Origin: Paraspadella gotoi
Taxonomy: Eukaryota; Chaetognatha
Direction of reading: 5' to 3'
Assembly: GCA_051294375.1 (NCBI GenBank)
Contig: CM119269.1
Span: 10,770,883-10,834,882 of the forward strand
Length of the DNA stretch: 64,000 nt
The notes under the pieces were generated by a model, which saw only the letters and a list, made by a program, of their open reading frames with translations, ran no database searches and was not told the origin of the DNA. Position 1 is the first letter of the stretch. Every line of letters starts with the position of its first letter. The position numbers and the translations under genes are program-made. Of the stretch, positions 1-17,982 are shown piece by piece.

Positions 1-360
1 GAATGGCCTTTAATTTTCCTTAAATAGTCTCGCTCCTGTTCAGAGCTAACTGGTCCGAACCCCTCCCATTCCCGATATTGTTCCTTCTCTTTCCTCATTC
101 CTCCCTTTCTCTCGCCCCTCTTTTTCTATTCCTTTAACCCTTCCAGCTTATTTCCCTATTATTCTATTACCTTATCTCTCATTTTCCTACCACTGTTCCG
201 CTTTATTTTACGCATCGTTCCTTTCTCTATCTCTCTCTCTCTCTCTTCTCTCTCTCGTTCTCCTCTCTCTCTTCTCCTTCCTCAACTCAACTCAAACCTA
301 TTCGTTGCCATTTTTCTTCGGCGCCGTTTTAAAAACTCGAACGAGGCGACCAGAGGTCAG

Positions 361-397
<37 letters not shown>

Positions 398-599
398 GAG
401 AAGAGGAGAGAGAGAGAAGAAGAGATATGAACGATTAAGCCCTATTTCATAAAGTTCTCTTTGTTTTCTACTCTCTCGTCGCCAAGTCGGTCGTTCGCTC
501 TCACATCATCGGTTCCGTCCATTTATCAAAAAACTCCTTCGCCACTGTTGTTCTGTAATTTTGCTCTCTCTTTGCTCGTAATCTAATCGCAAATCTCCA

Positions 600-960
600 T
601 TGTCTTTGCCTGATCCTTCCCTAAAATCTGCTCGCCAAATCTCCCTTGTCTTTGCCCTGATTCTCCCTAAAATTATGCTCGCAATCTCCCTTGTCTTTTG
701 CCCATGATCCTTCCATAAAATCTGGCTCGCATCGTTCCCCTTGTCTTTGCCCTGATCCTTCCCTAAAATCTGCTCACTAATCTCCCTTGTCTTCGCCCTG
801 ATCCTTCCATAAATCTGCTCGCAATCTCCCTTGTCTTTGGCTGATCCTTCCCTAATCTGCTTGCAATCTCCTTTGTCTTCGCCCTGATCCTTCCCTAATC
901 TGCTCGCAATCTCCCTTGTTCTTCGCCCTGAATCCTTCCCGTAAATTTTCTCAATATCCT
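600..960 (-). repeat. 44-bp minisatellite, reversed copy
   Basis: Degenerate tandem array. On the minus strand the unit reads roughly GGGAAGGATCAGGGCAAAGA followed by CAAGGGAGATTGCGAGCAGATTTA. The same array appears at 10965-11290, 20540-21420 and 32055-32950 in the opposite orientation. Confidence 0.85.
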
Positions 961-1439
961 TCTTTCATGTATTTCAGCAATTCGGTCATCTTCTCCTTTC
1001 AAGCCTTCTCCTGCATTGCTCCTTTTTTTTTTTATCGTCTTCCTCAATCTCCTGCGAAATCCATCCAGATTTTGATGTGTCTTTTCATCGGAGGCGGCCG
1101 TCGCCTCCTCTACTACTCGGGCCTCCCCTACGGGATCTGGGAGACCGATTCCGATACTACTTGAGATGCTGCTGCATAGTCTATGCAGCCACGGGCCGTA
1201 GGGATGATGGGTGAAAGAGAGGGAGTGGGCATAAATCAGCCGAGTGACTCGGCTGAAATAAAGAAGGGCGAGGCAGGGGGTCCCGCTCTCTTTTGGAAGA
1301 TTGCGAGGGTGTTGCCAAAATTTCGTCCCTCACGCAATTGGTAAGGTCGCTCGCGAAAAAAGTGAGGTTATTTACGAGACTCCGTCTTTGAACCGAGAAA
1401 AGAAAAAATCCCGTTCATCGCGGGAGGGAGAGCGAGAGA

Positions 1440-1745
1440 GCGAGAGAGGAGAGTTTATGGATGGGGAAGAAGGAAATGGAATGAGAAAAAGGGAAAGGAA
1501 ATGGAAAATGGAATGAGAAATAAAATTGGAAGGAATGGAAAATGGAAAAAATGGAATTTGACGAAAAATGAAAAGGAAGAATGGAAAATGAATGAAGAAA
1601 AAGAAGGGAGGAAATGGAAAAATGGATGAGAAAAGAAATTATAATATGGAAAATGTATATTAGATTAAAAAGGGAATGGAAAATGGAAATATGAAGAAAA
1701 GGGAAGAAAATGGAAAAGCCAAATGGAAAAAAGGGAATTCCCGGA
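1440..1745. repeat. Purine-rich minisatellite (GGAAAATGGAATGAGAAAAA type)
   Basis: Degenerate tandem units of about 25-35 bp based on GGAAAATGGA and ATGAGAAAAAGGG. Pyrimidine-strand copies are at 10190-10445, 19740-20010 and 31290-31560, so this belongs to the repeated locus. Confidence 0.8.
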
Positions 1746-1936
1746 TGATTGGAGGAAAAGTGATTTAAAGAGAGAAGTCGTCGGTCTGGAAAGAAAACTT
1801 GTGGAATTAACTAATTGATTGATTTCTCATTTCATATAACGTTGTTGGCTTAGAGTTATTGAAAATAAAATGAGAAAAGATAAAGGGCATATTAGGAAGC
1901 ATACCGGAAGAGAAGAAACGTGGTTAGGGAAAGGAT

Positions 1937-2014
<78 letters not shown>

Positions 2015-4068
2015 GGATTCTTTAATTCAAGCCTCAACCATTTTTAACTTATAACTCATGATGCAATGATGGAAAAATACCATTCCCTCATTTTTTTCCA
2101 TTACCGCTGCCATTCGCGTCATTCACGACAGAGTATTTAGTTCCTCTTTCTTTTTTTTTATTTTCTCCAAATGATTAATTTCTGGTTTCGAAAAAAGAAA
2201 AGAGAAGAGAAAAAAAAAAAGGACTCAAGTCGCTTCGAATTACGTTCAGAGAACTTTTTTCTTTTTCAATTTTGAGGCCAATAGCAATTAACCTTTCCTT
2301 CTTTCTGTTCCACCTTCCCACCTCCGCCCGCGCCGCCGCTGCTGCTTTCCTGCGCCGCCGCCGCCATCCCCAGGCCGCCAGGTGGTCTACTACGTAACGA
2401 GAGATGAAGCTGATAGCTGCGCAAATCGAAGAGCAACTGGGCCACATGCTGCTCCGAACGCCGACTTCGCACCAAAACGCGGAGGCTTGGGACAACCTCT
2501 ACGGGGATGCTTTGCGGGGCGAAAAAGGTTGGAGGGAGGGGGGGAACTTGTGGGGGGGGGCTAAGCTGGAAATATTTGGCGTGTCAGGTAGGTGGAAAGT
2601 TGTGGATAAGCTTGTTTGGAAGAGCATCGCGGGCGGTGAAAAAAATGTAATTGTAATTTAATATAACAAATGAGATTAAAGGTATGAATGTAATACCGTC
2701 CTAATTCGCTATTAGAACTCTTTGGGAATAACTGGAAGAAATAGAAAAGGTTGGGTCAACTTTTATGAGGGGAGTACTTCCTTGGCTATTGATGTGACAT
2801 TGCTTGTCCACCATCAACAAAAACGGACTATACGTACACTCCAGACTATCTATCTCTCCAATTCAGTCGGCGTGGGTCTCAACAGCATCCTCTCTCGGTT
2901 TCTCTCTCGCTTCTCTCCTTTCTTTCTTTCTTTTTCTTTTTTCTTTCTGTTCTTATCCTTTCTTTCTTTTTCTTTTCTTTCTTTCTTCTTCTCTTTTTCT
3001 TTCTTTCTTTTTCTTTTCTTTCTTTTCTGTTTTTTAACTTTCTTCTTTTCTCTGTCACTCTCTCTCTAGCTCTCTCTCCTCGTACTCTCCTCTCGTCTAA
3101 CTCTCTCTCCTCTCTCTCTCTTCTCTCTCTTCTCTCTCTCACGCGCGTTCGGCCAAGGGCCAATAACCCGGTTCGGTCCGTTTGTTTTATTGCCTTGGCG
3201 AGGGAGAAGGCCAGCCGGGCTTTCAAGGCTCCTCTCCCTTCTCTCTCTCCACTTGCATCTCGCGCCGCCCCCGCCCCTTCGTGGGAGCGCGTTTTCAGGC
3301 GTTAGGTCGAACGCTTTTCGTGGAGGTGGGGAGGAGGGGGGGAAGCTGATGAGTTGATCGGAGTAGAGAAGGCGGTTCGACGCCGTGTCTGCGGTGCTGC
3401 CGCCGACTTCTGCCGAACCGCCCCCAGTTCGACGACGCCGCTCTCTTTCGGCGTGGCGTTAACGGGGTTCCGAAAAAGAAAGAAGCGAGCGTTAATTTCG
3501 GACCCAAAAAACTTTAGTTGTGGTTTGTTATCGTCGTTTTAATGGTCCGTCGTCGTCGTCGGTCGTCCGTCGGTGTGTCCTCTTTGACGCGGTCGGACGT
3601 CACGAGTTTTGTGTTAGTGCAAAGGATTTTTTCAAACGTCCACTTTTAGTTGAAGCTTAACCACCCAACGTCCCGCTCCATTTTAAAAAAACTCTCTCTT
3701 CTCTTCTTCTCTCTCATCTCTCTCTCTCTCTCGTCTCTTCTATCTCTCTCTTTCGTACAGCCACAACTTCTGCAAATTCTTCTACTCCTCTCTTTTCTCC
3801 TTTTTAATTCTTCTTCCTTTCTCTAAGCCTTTCAGCCACTTCCTTGCTAAAATTCCATTCCTGAACTCTCTCTTTTCTCTTCTCTTTTTCTCTCTTTATT
3901 TTTCTACTCTATCTCTATCTTTCCTTCTCTTTTTGTCTTTCCCTTTTCTTCATTCTTTCTCCCAACTCTAGGTTCCTTTTCTCTTCGTTTCCCTTTGGGC
4001 CCTTAGTCCTCGTCCCTGGGACATCCGTAATCGGAATCGGTTCTTTCTCTCTCTCATCTTCTCTCTCT

Positions 4069-4137
<69 letters not shown>

Positions 4138-4838
4138 CTCTCTCTCCTTCCGAATTCTCTCCCGCTCTTACCTCACACTCTCCTTCTCGCTAGATCCCTC
4201 TCGCTCTCTTCCGCTCTCGGGCGTCCTCTTGCCCTGGGCGGAAAAGGCCAGGTTGCGGTCTGACCCGTCGACGCCCCGCCAATGACAGGTGCCCATTTGC
4301 AGGGGAAATAAAATATTAGGCAAAGTCGCGTCTGGTTCGAGAAGGGAAAAGCGAAGGAAGGAAAGAAGGAAAAGGGAAGTGGAAAAAAAGGAAGTAAGGA
4401 AAGGATTTTATGGTGCGGGGAACAAACGGGGATATTAAGGTCGTAGCAGCGAGGAGAGTAGAGGACGTGGGCGGGTAGGAACGGCGTGAGGGAGAAAGAA
4501 AAGGAAATGTTTTCTGGGCGGATACATAAACAGGAAGTGGGAATTGTTAAAACGGTCAGAGTTGGGGGGGGTCTCGAAAGTTGATTGCGAAAAGTTTTTG
4601 TAGCTTAATTCTGAAGTTTATAGTTTGATCTAAAGAAGAAAAAAACAATAACGATGAATGCCTTTTTTTAAAACAGAGGAGGCCACGTATAAACTGGAAT
4701 AAAATCAGCCTAACACGATCTTAATCTTAAAATATATATATATCATGAATATTCAATTTGCTAAGATTACTTGTTTCGACTATTTTTCTATTTTTATATA
4801 TTTATATATATATAGTATATATATATATTATTATATAT

Positions 4839-4869
<31 letters not shown>

Positions 4870-5527
4870 AGTTTCGCTCATTTGTTTTTCCCTCGTCCCT
4901 CTCATTCTTACCCTTCTTTAATTTTTTTAAATATTTTCCACTTTTTCTTAATCCTTTTTTTTTCTAATCACGTCTATTTAATCATCCTCCTTCGCTGATG
5001 AGACGCCGTTCGAATCGCGCCGCCATTTTTTTCTCCTTTCTAGTCGTCCTCTCTTTTCTTTTTATTCTCTCTTCCTCCCAAAGCGACATCCTTTTGTTTT
5101 TCGATCTTCTTCTCGTCTCTCTCTTTTCTGTCTCTTCGAAGACGCGTTGGTGTGTCGTTGTTGTCCGTCTTCGTTGCCCTGAAATTATCGTCATTGCTTC
5201 GTTGATTTGGATTTCATGGTAACAACGAAAACAACGACGAATGTTCTTGTGGTTCTGAAGTTGATCAGAAATGGCGCCAAATTTTGGAATCGACGGCTTT
5301 CAAATTTATTTTGTTACATTCTTCGGCTCTTCATTGAAGCAAGTTTCAATAGTTTCCGGTCTGCGCCGTCGTCTTCGTCGTCAATCATCGTTTGTTTTCA
5401 TCGTTTGTCAGTCGTCGTCTCGACCTCCGCAGCAACTCACGTGGTTTTGTTTCCCTTGCTCGTCGTCAATTCCTCGGCAGGTGGCTCCACATTCGAAACG
5501 AGTTTGTCGTAACAACGTTGGAATCTG

Positions 5528-5550
5528 GAGCAGACGGGTCGCGCTGGCCG
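5528..5550. other. Centre of the palindrome
   Basis: A 10-bp inverted pair, GTTGGAATCT at 5517-5526 and AGATTCCAAC at 5552-5561, closes on a spacer of about 23 bp. The spacer is itself roughly self-complementary. Such a short spacer between 5.5-kb arms is what a missed sequencing adapter or a fold-back amplification chimera gives; a real hairpin junction cannot be excluded. Confidence 0.8.
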
Positions 5551-6206
5551 CAGATTCCAACGTTTACGAAAACTCGGTTTCGAAAATGTGGAGCCACCCT
5601 GCCGGATTGACGACGAGCAAGGGAAACAAAACCACGTAGAGTTTGCTGCGAGGTCGATGACGACGACGACAACCGATGAAAAACAACGAATTGATGACGA
5701 CGAAAGACGACGGCGCAGAACGAAACTTTGAAACTTAGCTTCAATGAAGAGCGAAAGAATGTAACAAAATAAATTTGAATAGCTGTCGATTCCAAAATGG
5801 CGCATTTTCTGATCAACTCAGAAACACAGACATTCTGTTGTTTTGTTTGTTACCATGAATCCAATTTCAAAGAAGCAAATGACGATAAATTTCAGGGCAA
5901 CAGAAGACGACAACAACGACAACCAACCGCGTCTTCGAAGAGAGAAGAAAAGAGAGAGACGAGAAGAAGATGAACAAAAGACTGTCGTCTTTGGGAGGCA
6001 AGAGAAAGAATAAAAAGAAAAGAAGGGACGACTAAAAGGAGAAAAAAAATGGCGGCGCGATTCGAACGGCGTCTCATCAGCGAAGGGAAGGATGATTAAA
6101 TAGACGTCGAATTTAGAAAAAAAAGGATTAAAGAAAAAAGTGGAATTTAAAAAATTAAAGAAGGGTAAGAATGAGAAGGGACGAGGGAAAACAAATGAGC
6201 GAAACT

Positions 6207-6240
<34 letters not shown>

Positions 6241-6327
6241 ATATATATAATATATATATATATAATATATATATGATAAATAATAAAAAATAGAAAAATA
6301 GTGAAACAAGTAAATTTACAAATTTTC

Positions 6328-6352
6328 NNNNNNNNNNNNNNNNNNNNNNNNN
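6328..6352. other. Assembly gap (25 N)
   Basis: Run of 25 N, a conventional unknown-size gap. AT dinucleotide repeats lie on both sides, so the join is unreliable. Confidence 0.99.
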
Positions 6353-7265
6353 GAGGAGAGATATATCATATAATATATATATATGACTATAATATATACA
6401 GTACCGGGAAACCATAGAATGTCGTTAGAGTCATGTACATGGGAAAACTTTTCCATTATATAGGATGATAATGCTTTAGGGATTTTATAGGAAGTTGCCC
6501 GGTGGCTGGCTTTGCCCATTTTAACAATTTTTCAAAAAAATTAATTTCTAGAAAGGCCACTTAAAAATTGGGTCAAAATTTTTTTTTAAAACTTCGCATA
6601 ACGCTTCAATATATTTTAAATTTTTTTCTTAATAATTTTTGCCAACTTATACTCCAAGAGGGTTGTAAAACTTTCTGTAGAAATATTGTTACTATCAAAG
6701 ATATTTTTTTCCATATTTATCAGTGCTTAATATCTTAGATGGCGTCATTTTTTCAATGATGCCATAAAGCTTCCTTATTTGTGAATATTATGGTTTTTAA
6801 ATTTTAGTAATAGTGGGCCTTGGGTAGTCCACAATACATTAGTAAATTTCAGATCATTTTTTTGAAAAACTTTTTTGACACAGGTCAATTTTTTTTTTAC
6901 AAAATTCGAATTTTGTCAATCCTGCTAAGAATATTATTGCAAATATTTGCTCATTCTTTGCCTATTAAATCAGTTAAAAACATATTTAAATAAGCCTAAA
7001 GCAAAAATTTTTCTCAACATTTTTAAAAAACTCGATTTGCATATTGTTGCATTTTTAAAATTTTGTTAAATTTTTCCACCATTAAAACTAATCCCATTTT
7101 TTTAAATTTGTGGTACACAGATTAATATATAATCAGACATTTAAAATATACCATCAAACCTAATTTTTAAGAAATTTCAAATATTTTAATGTATTTTTAA
7201 ATATATTACTAAAAATTATGATTCTAAATAAAGCAATTTCTGCTAACTTTTTCAAAATATATATA
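6353..7265. other. AT-rich insertion with no counterpart in the left arm
   Basis: About 900 bp of AT-rich sequence between two (AT)n tracts. The left arm near 4740-4830 shows only the flanking AT repeats. It has no long reading frame, no recognisable transposon protein and no clear terminal repeats. It may be an insertion, or real sequence dropped from the other arm. Confidence 0.6.
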
Positions 7266-7825
7266 TATATTTTAGATTTAAGATCGTGTTAGTCTGATTT
7301 TATTTCCAGTTTTATACGTGGCCGCTCTGTTTTAAAAAAGGCCATTCATGTATTGTTTTTTTCTTTTAGATCAAACTAAACTCAGAATTAAGCTTAAATA
7401 GCTTTTCGGCATCAACTTCGAGACCCCCCCCCAACTCTGACCCGTTTTACATTCCCACTTCCTTTATGTATCGCGCCCAGAAAACATTTTCCTTTTCTTC
7501 TCTCACCCGCTCCCCACTCCTCTGCTCCCCTCGCGTTTCGACCTTAATATCCCCGGTTTTTCCCGCCATAAAATCCTTTTCCTTACTTTCCTTTTTTTTC
7601 CACTTCCCTTTTCCTTCTTTCCTTCCTTCGCTTTTCCCTTTCGAACCAGACGCGACTTTGCCTAATATTTTTTCCCCTGCAAATGGGCACCTGTCATGGC
7701 GGGGCGTCGACGGGTCAGACCGCCACCTGCTTTCGCCCACGGGCAAGAGGATCGCCCGAGAGCGGAGAGAGCGAGAGGGATCTAGCGAGAAGGAGAGCGT
7801 GAGTAAGAGCGGGAGAGAATTCGGA

Positions 7826-7931
<106 letters not shown>

Positions 7932-8845
7932 CCGATTCGATTACGGATGTCCCAGGGAGAGGCTAAGGGCCCAAATGGGAAAACGAGAGAGAAACAGGAA
8001 CCACGAGTGGGAGAAAGAATGAGAAAAGGGAAGACAAAAAGAGAGAGAAAGATAGAGATAGAGAGAAAATTAAAAGAGAAAAAGAGAAAAAGAAAAGAGA
8101 GAGTAGGAATGAATTTTAGCAGAGAAGTGGGCTGGAGAAGGCATTTAGAGAAAGAAAAGGAAAGAGAGAGAGAGAGAGAGAGATAGAGAGAGAGAAAGAG
8201 AGAGTTTTTTTAAATATGGAGCGGACGTGGGTGGTAAGCTTCAACTAAAAGTGGACGTTTGAAAAAATCCTTTGCACAAAACACAAAACTCGTGACGTCC
8301 GACCGCGTGACCAACGACGGACGAACGACGACGACGACCATTAAAACGACGATAACAAAACCACAACTACAGTTTTTTGGCGAAATTAACGCTCTTCCTT
8401 TCTTTTTCGACCCCGTTAACGCCCGCCGAAAGAGAGCGGCGTCGTCGACTGGGGGCGTCGGCAGAAGTCGGCGGCAGCACCGGCAGACACGGCGTCGACC
8501 GCACTCTCTACTCCGATCACTCACAGCCCCCTCCCTCCTCCCCACCTTCCACGAAAGCGTCCGACGCTAACGCCGAACGCGCTCCCACGAAGGGCGGGGG
8601 CGGCGAGATGCAAGTGGAGAGAGAGAGGGAGAGAGAGCCTGAAAGCCCGGCTGGCTCTCCCTCGCCAAGGCAATAAAACAACGACCGACCGGGTTATTGG
8701 CCCTGGCGAACGCGCGTGGAGAGAGAGAAGAGAGAGACAGAGAGAGAGAAGGAGAGAGAGATAGAGAGAGGAGAGACGAGGAGAGAGAGCTAGAGAGAGA
8801 GAAGACAGAAAGAAAAGAAAGAAAGAGAAAAACAGAAAGAAAGAA

Positions 8846-8877
<32 letters not shown>

Positions 8878-9370
8878 AGAAGAAAGACAAGAAAGAGAAA
8901 ACGAAAAGATAAGACGACATCAGAAAGAAAAGCAAAGATAAGAAAAAAGAAAAGAAAGAAAGAAAGAAGAAAGAAAGAAAGAAAAAAGAAAAGAAAGAAA
9001 GAAAGAGAGAGAGAGAGAAACCGAGAGGATGCTGTTGAACCCACGCCGACTGAATGGAGATAGATACTGGAGTGTACGTAGTCGTTTTTTGATGGGGGAC
9101 AAATGTCACTCATCCAAGGAGTCTCCCTCATAAAAGTTGACCCAACCTTTTCTATTCTTCCATTATTCCCAAAGAGTCTAATAGCGAATAGTACGGTATT
9201 ACATTCATACCTTAATCTCATTTGTTATATTAAATTACAATTACATGTTTTTTTCACGCCCGCTGTCTCTTTTCCAAACAGCTTATCCACAACTTTCCAC
9301 CTCCTGACCACGCCAAATATTTCCAGCTTAGCCCCCCCCCACAAGTTCCCCCCCCTCCCCTCCAACCTTT

Positions 9371-9510
9371 TTCCCCCGCAAATGCATCCCGTAGAGGTTG
9401 TCCCAAGCCTCCGCGTTTTGGGCGAAGTCGGCGTCGAGCAGCATGTGGCCCAGTTGCTCTTCGATTTGCTGCAGCATCAGCTTCATCTCTCGGGTTACGT
9501 AGTAGACCAC
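9371..9510 (-). CDS. Exon-like fragment, unrecognised protein (mirrored at 2378-2530, plus strand)
   Basis: After a pyrimidine-rich stretch ending CCGCCAG, an open frame begins Val-Val-Tyr-Tyr-Val-Thr-Arg-Glu-Met and continues with an amphipathic, Gln/Glu/Leu-rich helix (IEEQLGHMLLDADFAQ, then AWDNLYGMHLR). The same residues can be read in the mirrored arm with indels, so the composition is protein-like in both noisy copies. I do not recognise the family. It may be one exon of a gene whose other exons are not evident, or a chance open frame in GC-rich DNA. No function is proposed. Confidence 0.35.
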
Positions 9511-9872
9511 CTGGCGGCGGGGATGGCGGCGGCGGCGGCAGAAGCAGCAGCGGCGGCGCGGGCGGAGGTGGGAAGGTGGAACAGAAAGAAGGAAAGGTAA
9601 TTGCTATTGGCCTCAAATGAAAAGAAAAAAGTTCTAACGTAATTCGAAGCGACTTGAGTCCTTTTTTTTTTTCTCTCTCTTTCTTTTTTCGAACCAGGAA
9701 ATTAATCATTTGAGAGAAAATAAAAAAAAGAAAGAGGAACTAAACACTCTGTCGTGAATGACGCGAATGGCAGGCGGTAATGGAAAAATGACGGGAATGG
9801 TATTTTTCCATCATTGCATCATGAGTATTAGTTAAAATGGTTGAGCTTGAATTAAAGAATCCTTACTCATGA

Positions 9873-10002
<130 letters not shown>

Positions 10003-10964
10003 TTTCCCTAACCACGTTTCTTCTCTTCCGTATGCTTCCTAATATGCCCTTTTCTTTCTCATTTATTTTTTAATAACTCTAGCCAACAACCGTTATATGC
10101 AAATGAGAAATCAATCAATTAGTAATTCCACAAGTTTCTTCCAGACACGACTCTCTCTTTAAAATCACTTTTCCTCCGAATCATCCGAATTCCCTTTTTT
10201 CCATTTGGCTTTTTCCATTTTTCTTCCCTTTTTTCTCATTCCATTTTCCATTTTCCTTCCCTTTTTTCTAATTCCCATTTTCCACTTTCCTTTCTTTTTT
10301 TCTCATTCCATTTTTCCATTTTCCTTTCTGCTTTTTCTCATTCCATTTTCCATTTTTTCTTTCATTCTTTCCATTTCCCATTTTCCTTCCATTTTTTCAT
10401 TCTTTTCCATTTTCCTTCCCTTTTTTCTCATTCCATTTCCTCTCCCCATCCATAAACTTCTCTCTCGGCTCTCTCGCTCTCCCTTCCCGCGATGTACACG
10501 GGAGTTTTTCGTTTTTCTCGCTTCAAAGACGGGCAGTCTTCGTAAATAACCTCACTTTCGCGGAGCGACCTTACAATTGCGTGGAGGACCGAATTGCAAC
10601 ACCCTCGCAATCTTCCGACAATGAGAGCGGACCCCGACTCGCCCCCTTCCTCTATTTTCGCCGGTCACTCGCTGATTTTCATGTCCCACTCCCTCTCTTT
10701 TCACCATCATCCCCTACGGCCCGTGGCTGCACTGACTATGCAGCAGCATCTTCAAGTAGTATCGGAATCGGTCTCCTCAAGACGTAGGAGGCGCCGAGTA
10801 GAATCAGAGGAGGCGGCGCCGATTGAAAAGACACATCAAAATCTATGGTTCGCAGGAGATTGAGAAAGACGAGAAAAAAAAAAAGTAAGGCATGCAGGAG
10901 ATAAGGCTAAGGAGAAGATGACGAATTGCCCTGAATACATGAAAGAAGGTTATGAGAATTTGAA

Positions 10965-11290
10965 CAGGGCAAGAGGGAGATAAATTTAGGGAAGGATCAG
11001 GGCGAAGGACCAAGGGAGATTGCAAGCAGATTGGGATAGGGCAAGGGATCAAGGGATTGCGGCGATTGGAAGAATCAGAGGGAATAGTGATTGCGAAGCA
11101 TTTAGGAAGGATCAGGGGCAAAGGACAAGGGAGATTGCGAGCAGATTAGGAAAGGATCAGGGCAAAGACAAGGAGATTTGCGAGCAGATTTAGGGAAGAA
11201 TCAGCGGCAAAGACAAGGAGCATGCGAGCAGATTAGGGAAGGACAGGGAAAGACAAGGTGAGATTGCACGAATAGATTACGAGCAGAAGG
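10965..11290 (+). repeat. 44-bp minisatellite
   Basis: Tandem units containing GGATCAGGGCAAAGACAAGG and GAGATTGCGAGCAGATT with indels between units. This is the right-arm copy of the array at 600-960. Confidence 0.88.
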
Positions 11291-11598
11291 ATGAGAGCAA
11301 ATTACAGACAACACCAGTGGCGAAGACGTTGCAATAATGGACGGAACCATGTGAGAGCGAGACTGACGAACGCACGGCCATCCGAAACACCCCCAGTCCG
11401 CGCAAGCCGGCCGTGGCGACAGAACTTGCACACATGTCACTTCGTGACTGCTCTGTAAATTAATATAAAAAGAAACGAATCGATCTGTTCTTTGTAAATT
11501 TTCACCAGGTGCTTTACCACAAAAATGTCATCCCTTTTATAAAAAAAGCGGATTTTTTTCAAAGTCCAAATTGATCGGCGGGGTTTTTCGATTAAAGT

Positions 11599-11604
11599 TT
11601 TATT
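11599..11604 (-). promoter_or_regulatory. Possible polyadenylation signal for the selenoprotein gene
   Basis: The minus strand reads AATAAA here, about 370 bp beyond the SECIS element and 630 bp beyond the stop codon. The position suits a 3' UTR end, but an AT-rich stretch can give this hexamer by chance. Confidence 0.3.
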
Positions 11605-11976
11605 TTACTTACAATTCGATACATTCATATTCGAGAAAAAAAATGCCGCAAAACGGAGAACAAAACACGTTAAAAGAATCACAGGAAACAGCCAAACAAA
11701 AGTTAAACGGTATTGCTGATAAATACTAAATAAAACAAACCGCTTCCCATATTATTTCCGGCGCCAAAAGCCTTACAACCCTTGTTAAGTATATAAAAGG
11801 GAACTGAGAGATTCCACTCGCCGCACGGAGACTGTAAGGCGATCCCTCGGGCAGTGTCATCGTACATGATCCTTTAAAGAGAAAAAAAAGAAAACAGACA
11901 GAAACAGACAACAGATATAAGGCCAGCTTTAAATTTGAAAAAAAAAGAAAAAAAAAGAAAAAGCCAATGACACTGA

Positions 11977-12041
11977 CAACGAGTATCGGTTCTCTTCCTC
12001 CGGACATATCCGTTTCCAAAAAAGAACGTCATGAAAGGTCG
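11977..12041 (-). ncRNA. SECIS element (form 2) in the selenoprotein 3' UTR
   Basis: On the minus strand the SECIS core ATGA lies at 12032-12029. It is followed by exactly 13 nt, the unpaired AAA at 12015-12013, a mini-hairpin CGGA-TATG-TCCG (12012-12001), a 13-nt 3' side, and the partner GA at 11987-11986. The two 13-nt sides give ten consecutive pairs (Watson-Crick plus G-U) between the core and the apical region, and G-A/A-G tandem pairs form the quartet. A short helix I (CGAC with GTTG) lies outside an internal loop. AAA in a bulge followed by a mini-stem defines a form 2 SECIS. It lies about 200 nt past the in-frame TGA, as required to direct selenocysteine insertion through SBP2 and eEFSec. 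Confidence 0.9.
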
Positions 12042-12232
12042 ATTTGAAAAGCGACATCGTCGTCTAAGTCATAAAGTTCCAATGTTCCCTTATTTCCCTT
12101 CGTAGTCCCTGTCGCCTTCGTTCGTTCCTGGGCATCCAAAGCCGAGCGCCTTTCGTTTGGTGATGATTTGGCGCCCACCGGATAATTAGGTACCGGGCAC
12201 GAGAGCGCCGACGGCGGCGTCAGGAAGGGAAA

Positions 12233-16904
<4,672 letters not shown>

Positions 16905-17982
16905 TCCCTCCGAGGGCTACCGAACAATTTCGACGAGAGAATCGAGAAAGCGGGAACTTCGCTAAGCGGGAAGGAGCCGTCGAGGCTTCGGTCGAAAACG
17001 AGGCAAGTGAGCCGCGCAGAACTGAAGAAGGAGCGAGTGATCACGAATCAGACACAGGGCTGTCAGTGCGAAAAGAAAAAAAAAAGAAAAGAGAAAGAGT
17101 TGAAAGTTGATAACATTGGAAAGTCTACTCTTTGGTGACAGGCAAGAAATAAACGGTGAAAATTCCACTGAATTGCGAAATTGGGTTTAAATTGAGAAAC
17201 GAACGTAATATGTTTGAAAAGAAGAAAAAACCACCTTAAACGTCGCGTGGGGTTTGGTTTCCCGAAACGCGAGCGATTTAAGGAGAACAGCCAGGGTTTT
17301 TCAAGAAGAAACTATTAGGAAGACGACCAGAATAAACTGCGGATTCATTAATCATGATTGAGAAAGATTTCACGATTGCTCCTACTAAAAAGTATTTCAA
17401 GGTCGATTTTTTGTCAATAAAAAAATAACTATCACAAAAGAAAATAAGAAATACGCGGGCATTAAACTACTAGATTTAATTAATTGTAACTAGATAGCTT
17501 CTCAAAAATCACTAGCTAAAAATAATTGAAGTTATTGAGCGTCGCCAGTAATTAACCCGAAAAATATTACATTACTTAAGTATCGGCCAATACGATAATT
17601 AAAAAAACTTATATACTGAAATCTTTAAATTTTTACATTAAACTTTAAAGCGACTTCATATAATACTCCAACAGACCAACTACAACGCTGCTAATCGGAC
17701 GCTTCAAATAGATCCTTTCGCGTGTTCTATTTAAAAAAATGTCAACATTTTAAACTAGATGGTCAGTAGGAATCGGCCGAGTGCGGCCGGGTAATTAAGA
17801 TTCGAGCGAATTCAGACACGGCGATTTGTTTCCTAATGGAAAAGAGACTGGCTTTCAGACGAAAGCATGCGAAGCTAACAGACGCCAAACGAGAGAACAG
17901 AGGACGCGAGAGTATCACAGGCGTTACATTCGAGGGAAGGTCGCCGGACACGTTTCTCTTTTTCTCATATCACCCGCCAATC
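16905..17982. other. Intergenic region between Derlin and the selenoprotein gene
   Basis: About 1.08 kb between two minus-strand genes. It should hold the promoter and 5' UTR of the reductase. AT-rich for the most part (17200-17760), without recognisable coding sequence, TATA box or tandem repeat. Confidence 0.6.

Larger units (their letters stand above)
1..5527. repeat. Left arm of giant inverted repeat
   Basis: This arm is the reverse complement of the sequence right of ~5551. Matching landmarks are the exon-like GC patch (2378-2530 against 9371-9510), the GC-rich patch 3290-3600 (against 8250-8600), the (TTTC)n tract near 2920-3040 (against (AAAG)n 8805-9010) and the 44-bp minisatellite (600-960 against 10965-11290). 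The arms differ by scattered 1-2 base indels typical of uncorrected long reads. The outermost ~500 bp matches 21490-21980 reversed rather than the right arm, which stops at ~11375. No complete gene is visible; it holds CT/GA microsatellites and AT-rich filler. Confidence 0.9.

Noticed and set aside
600-960. CRISPR-like regular repeat arrays (also 15650-16190, 57262-57622)
   Set aside because: Units are directly adjacent without unique spacers, and the genome is eukaryotic; these are minisatellites.
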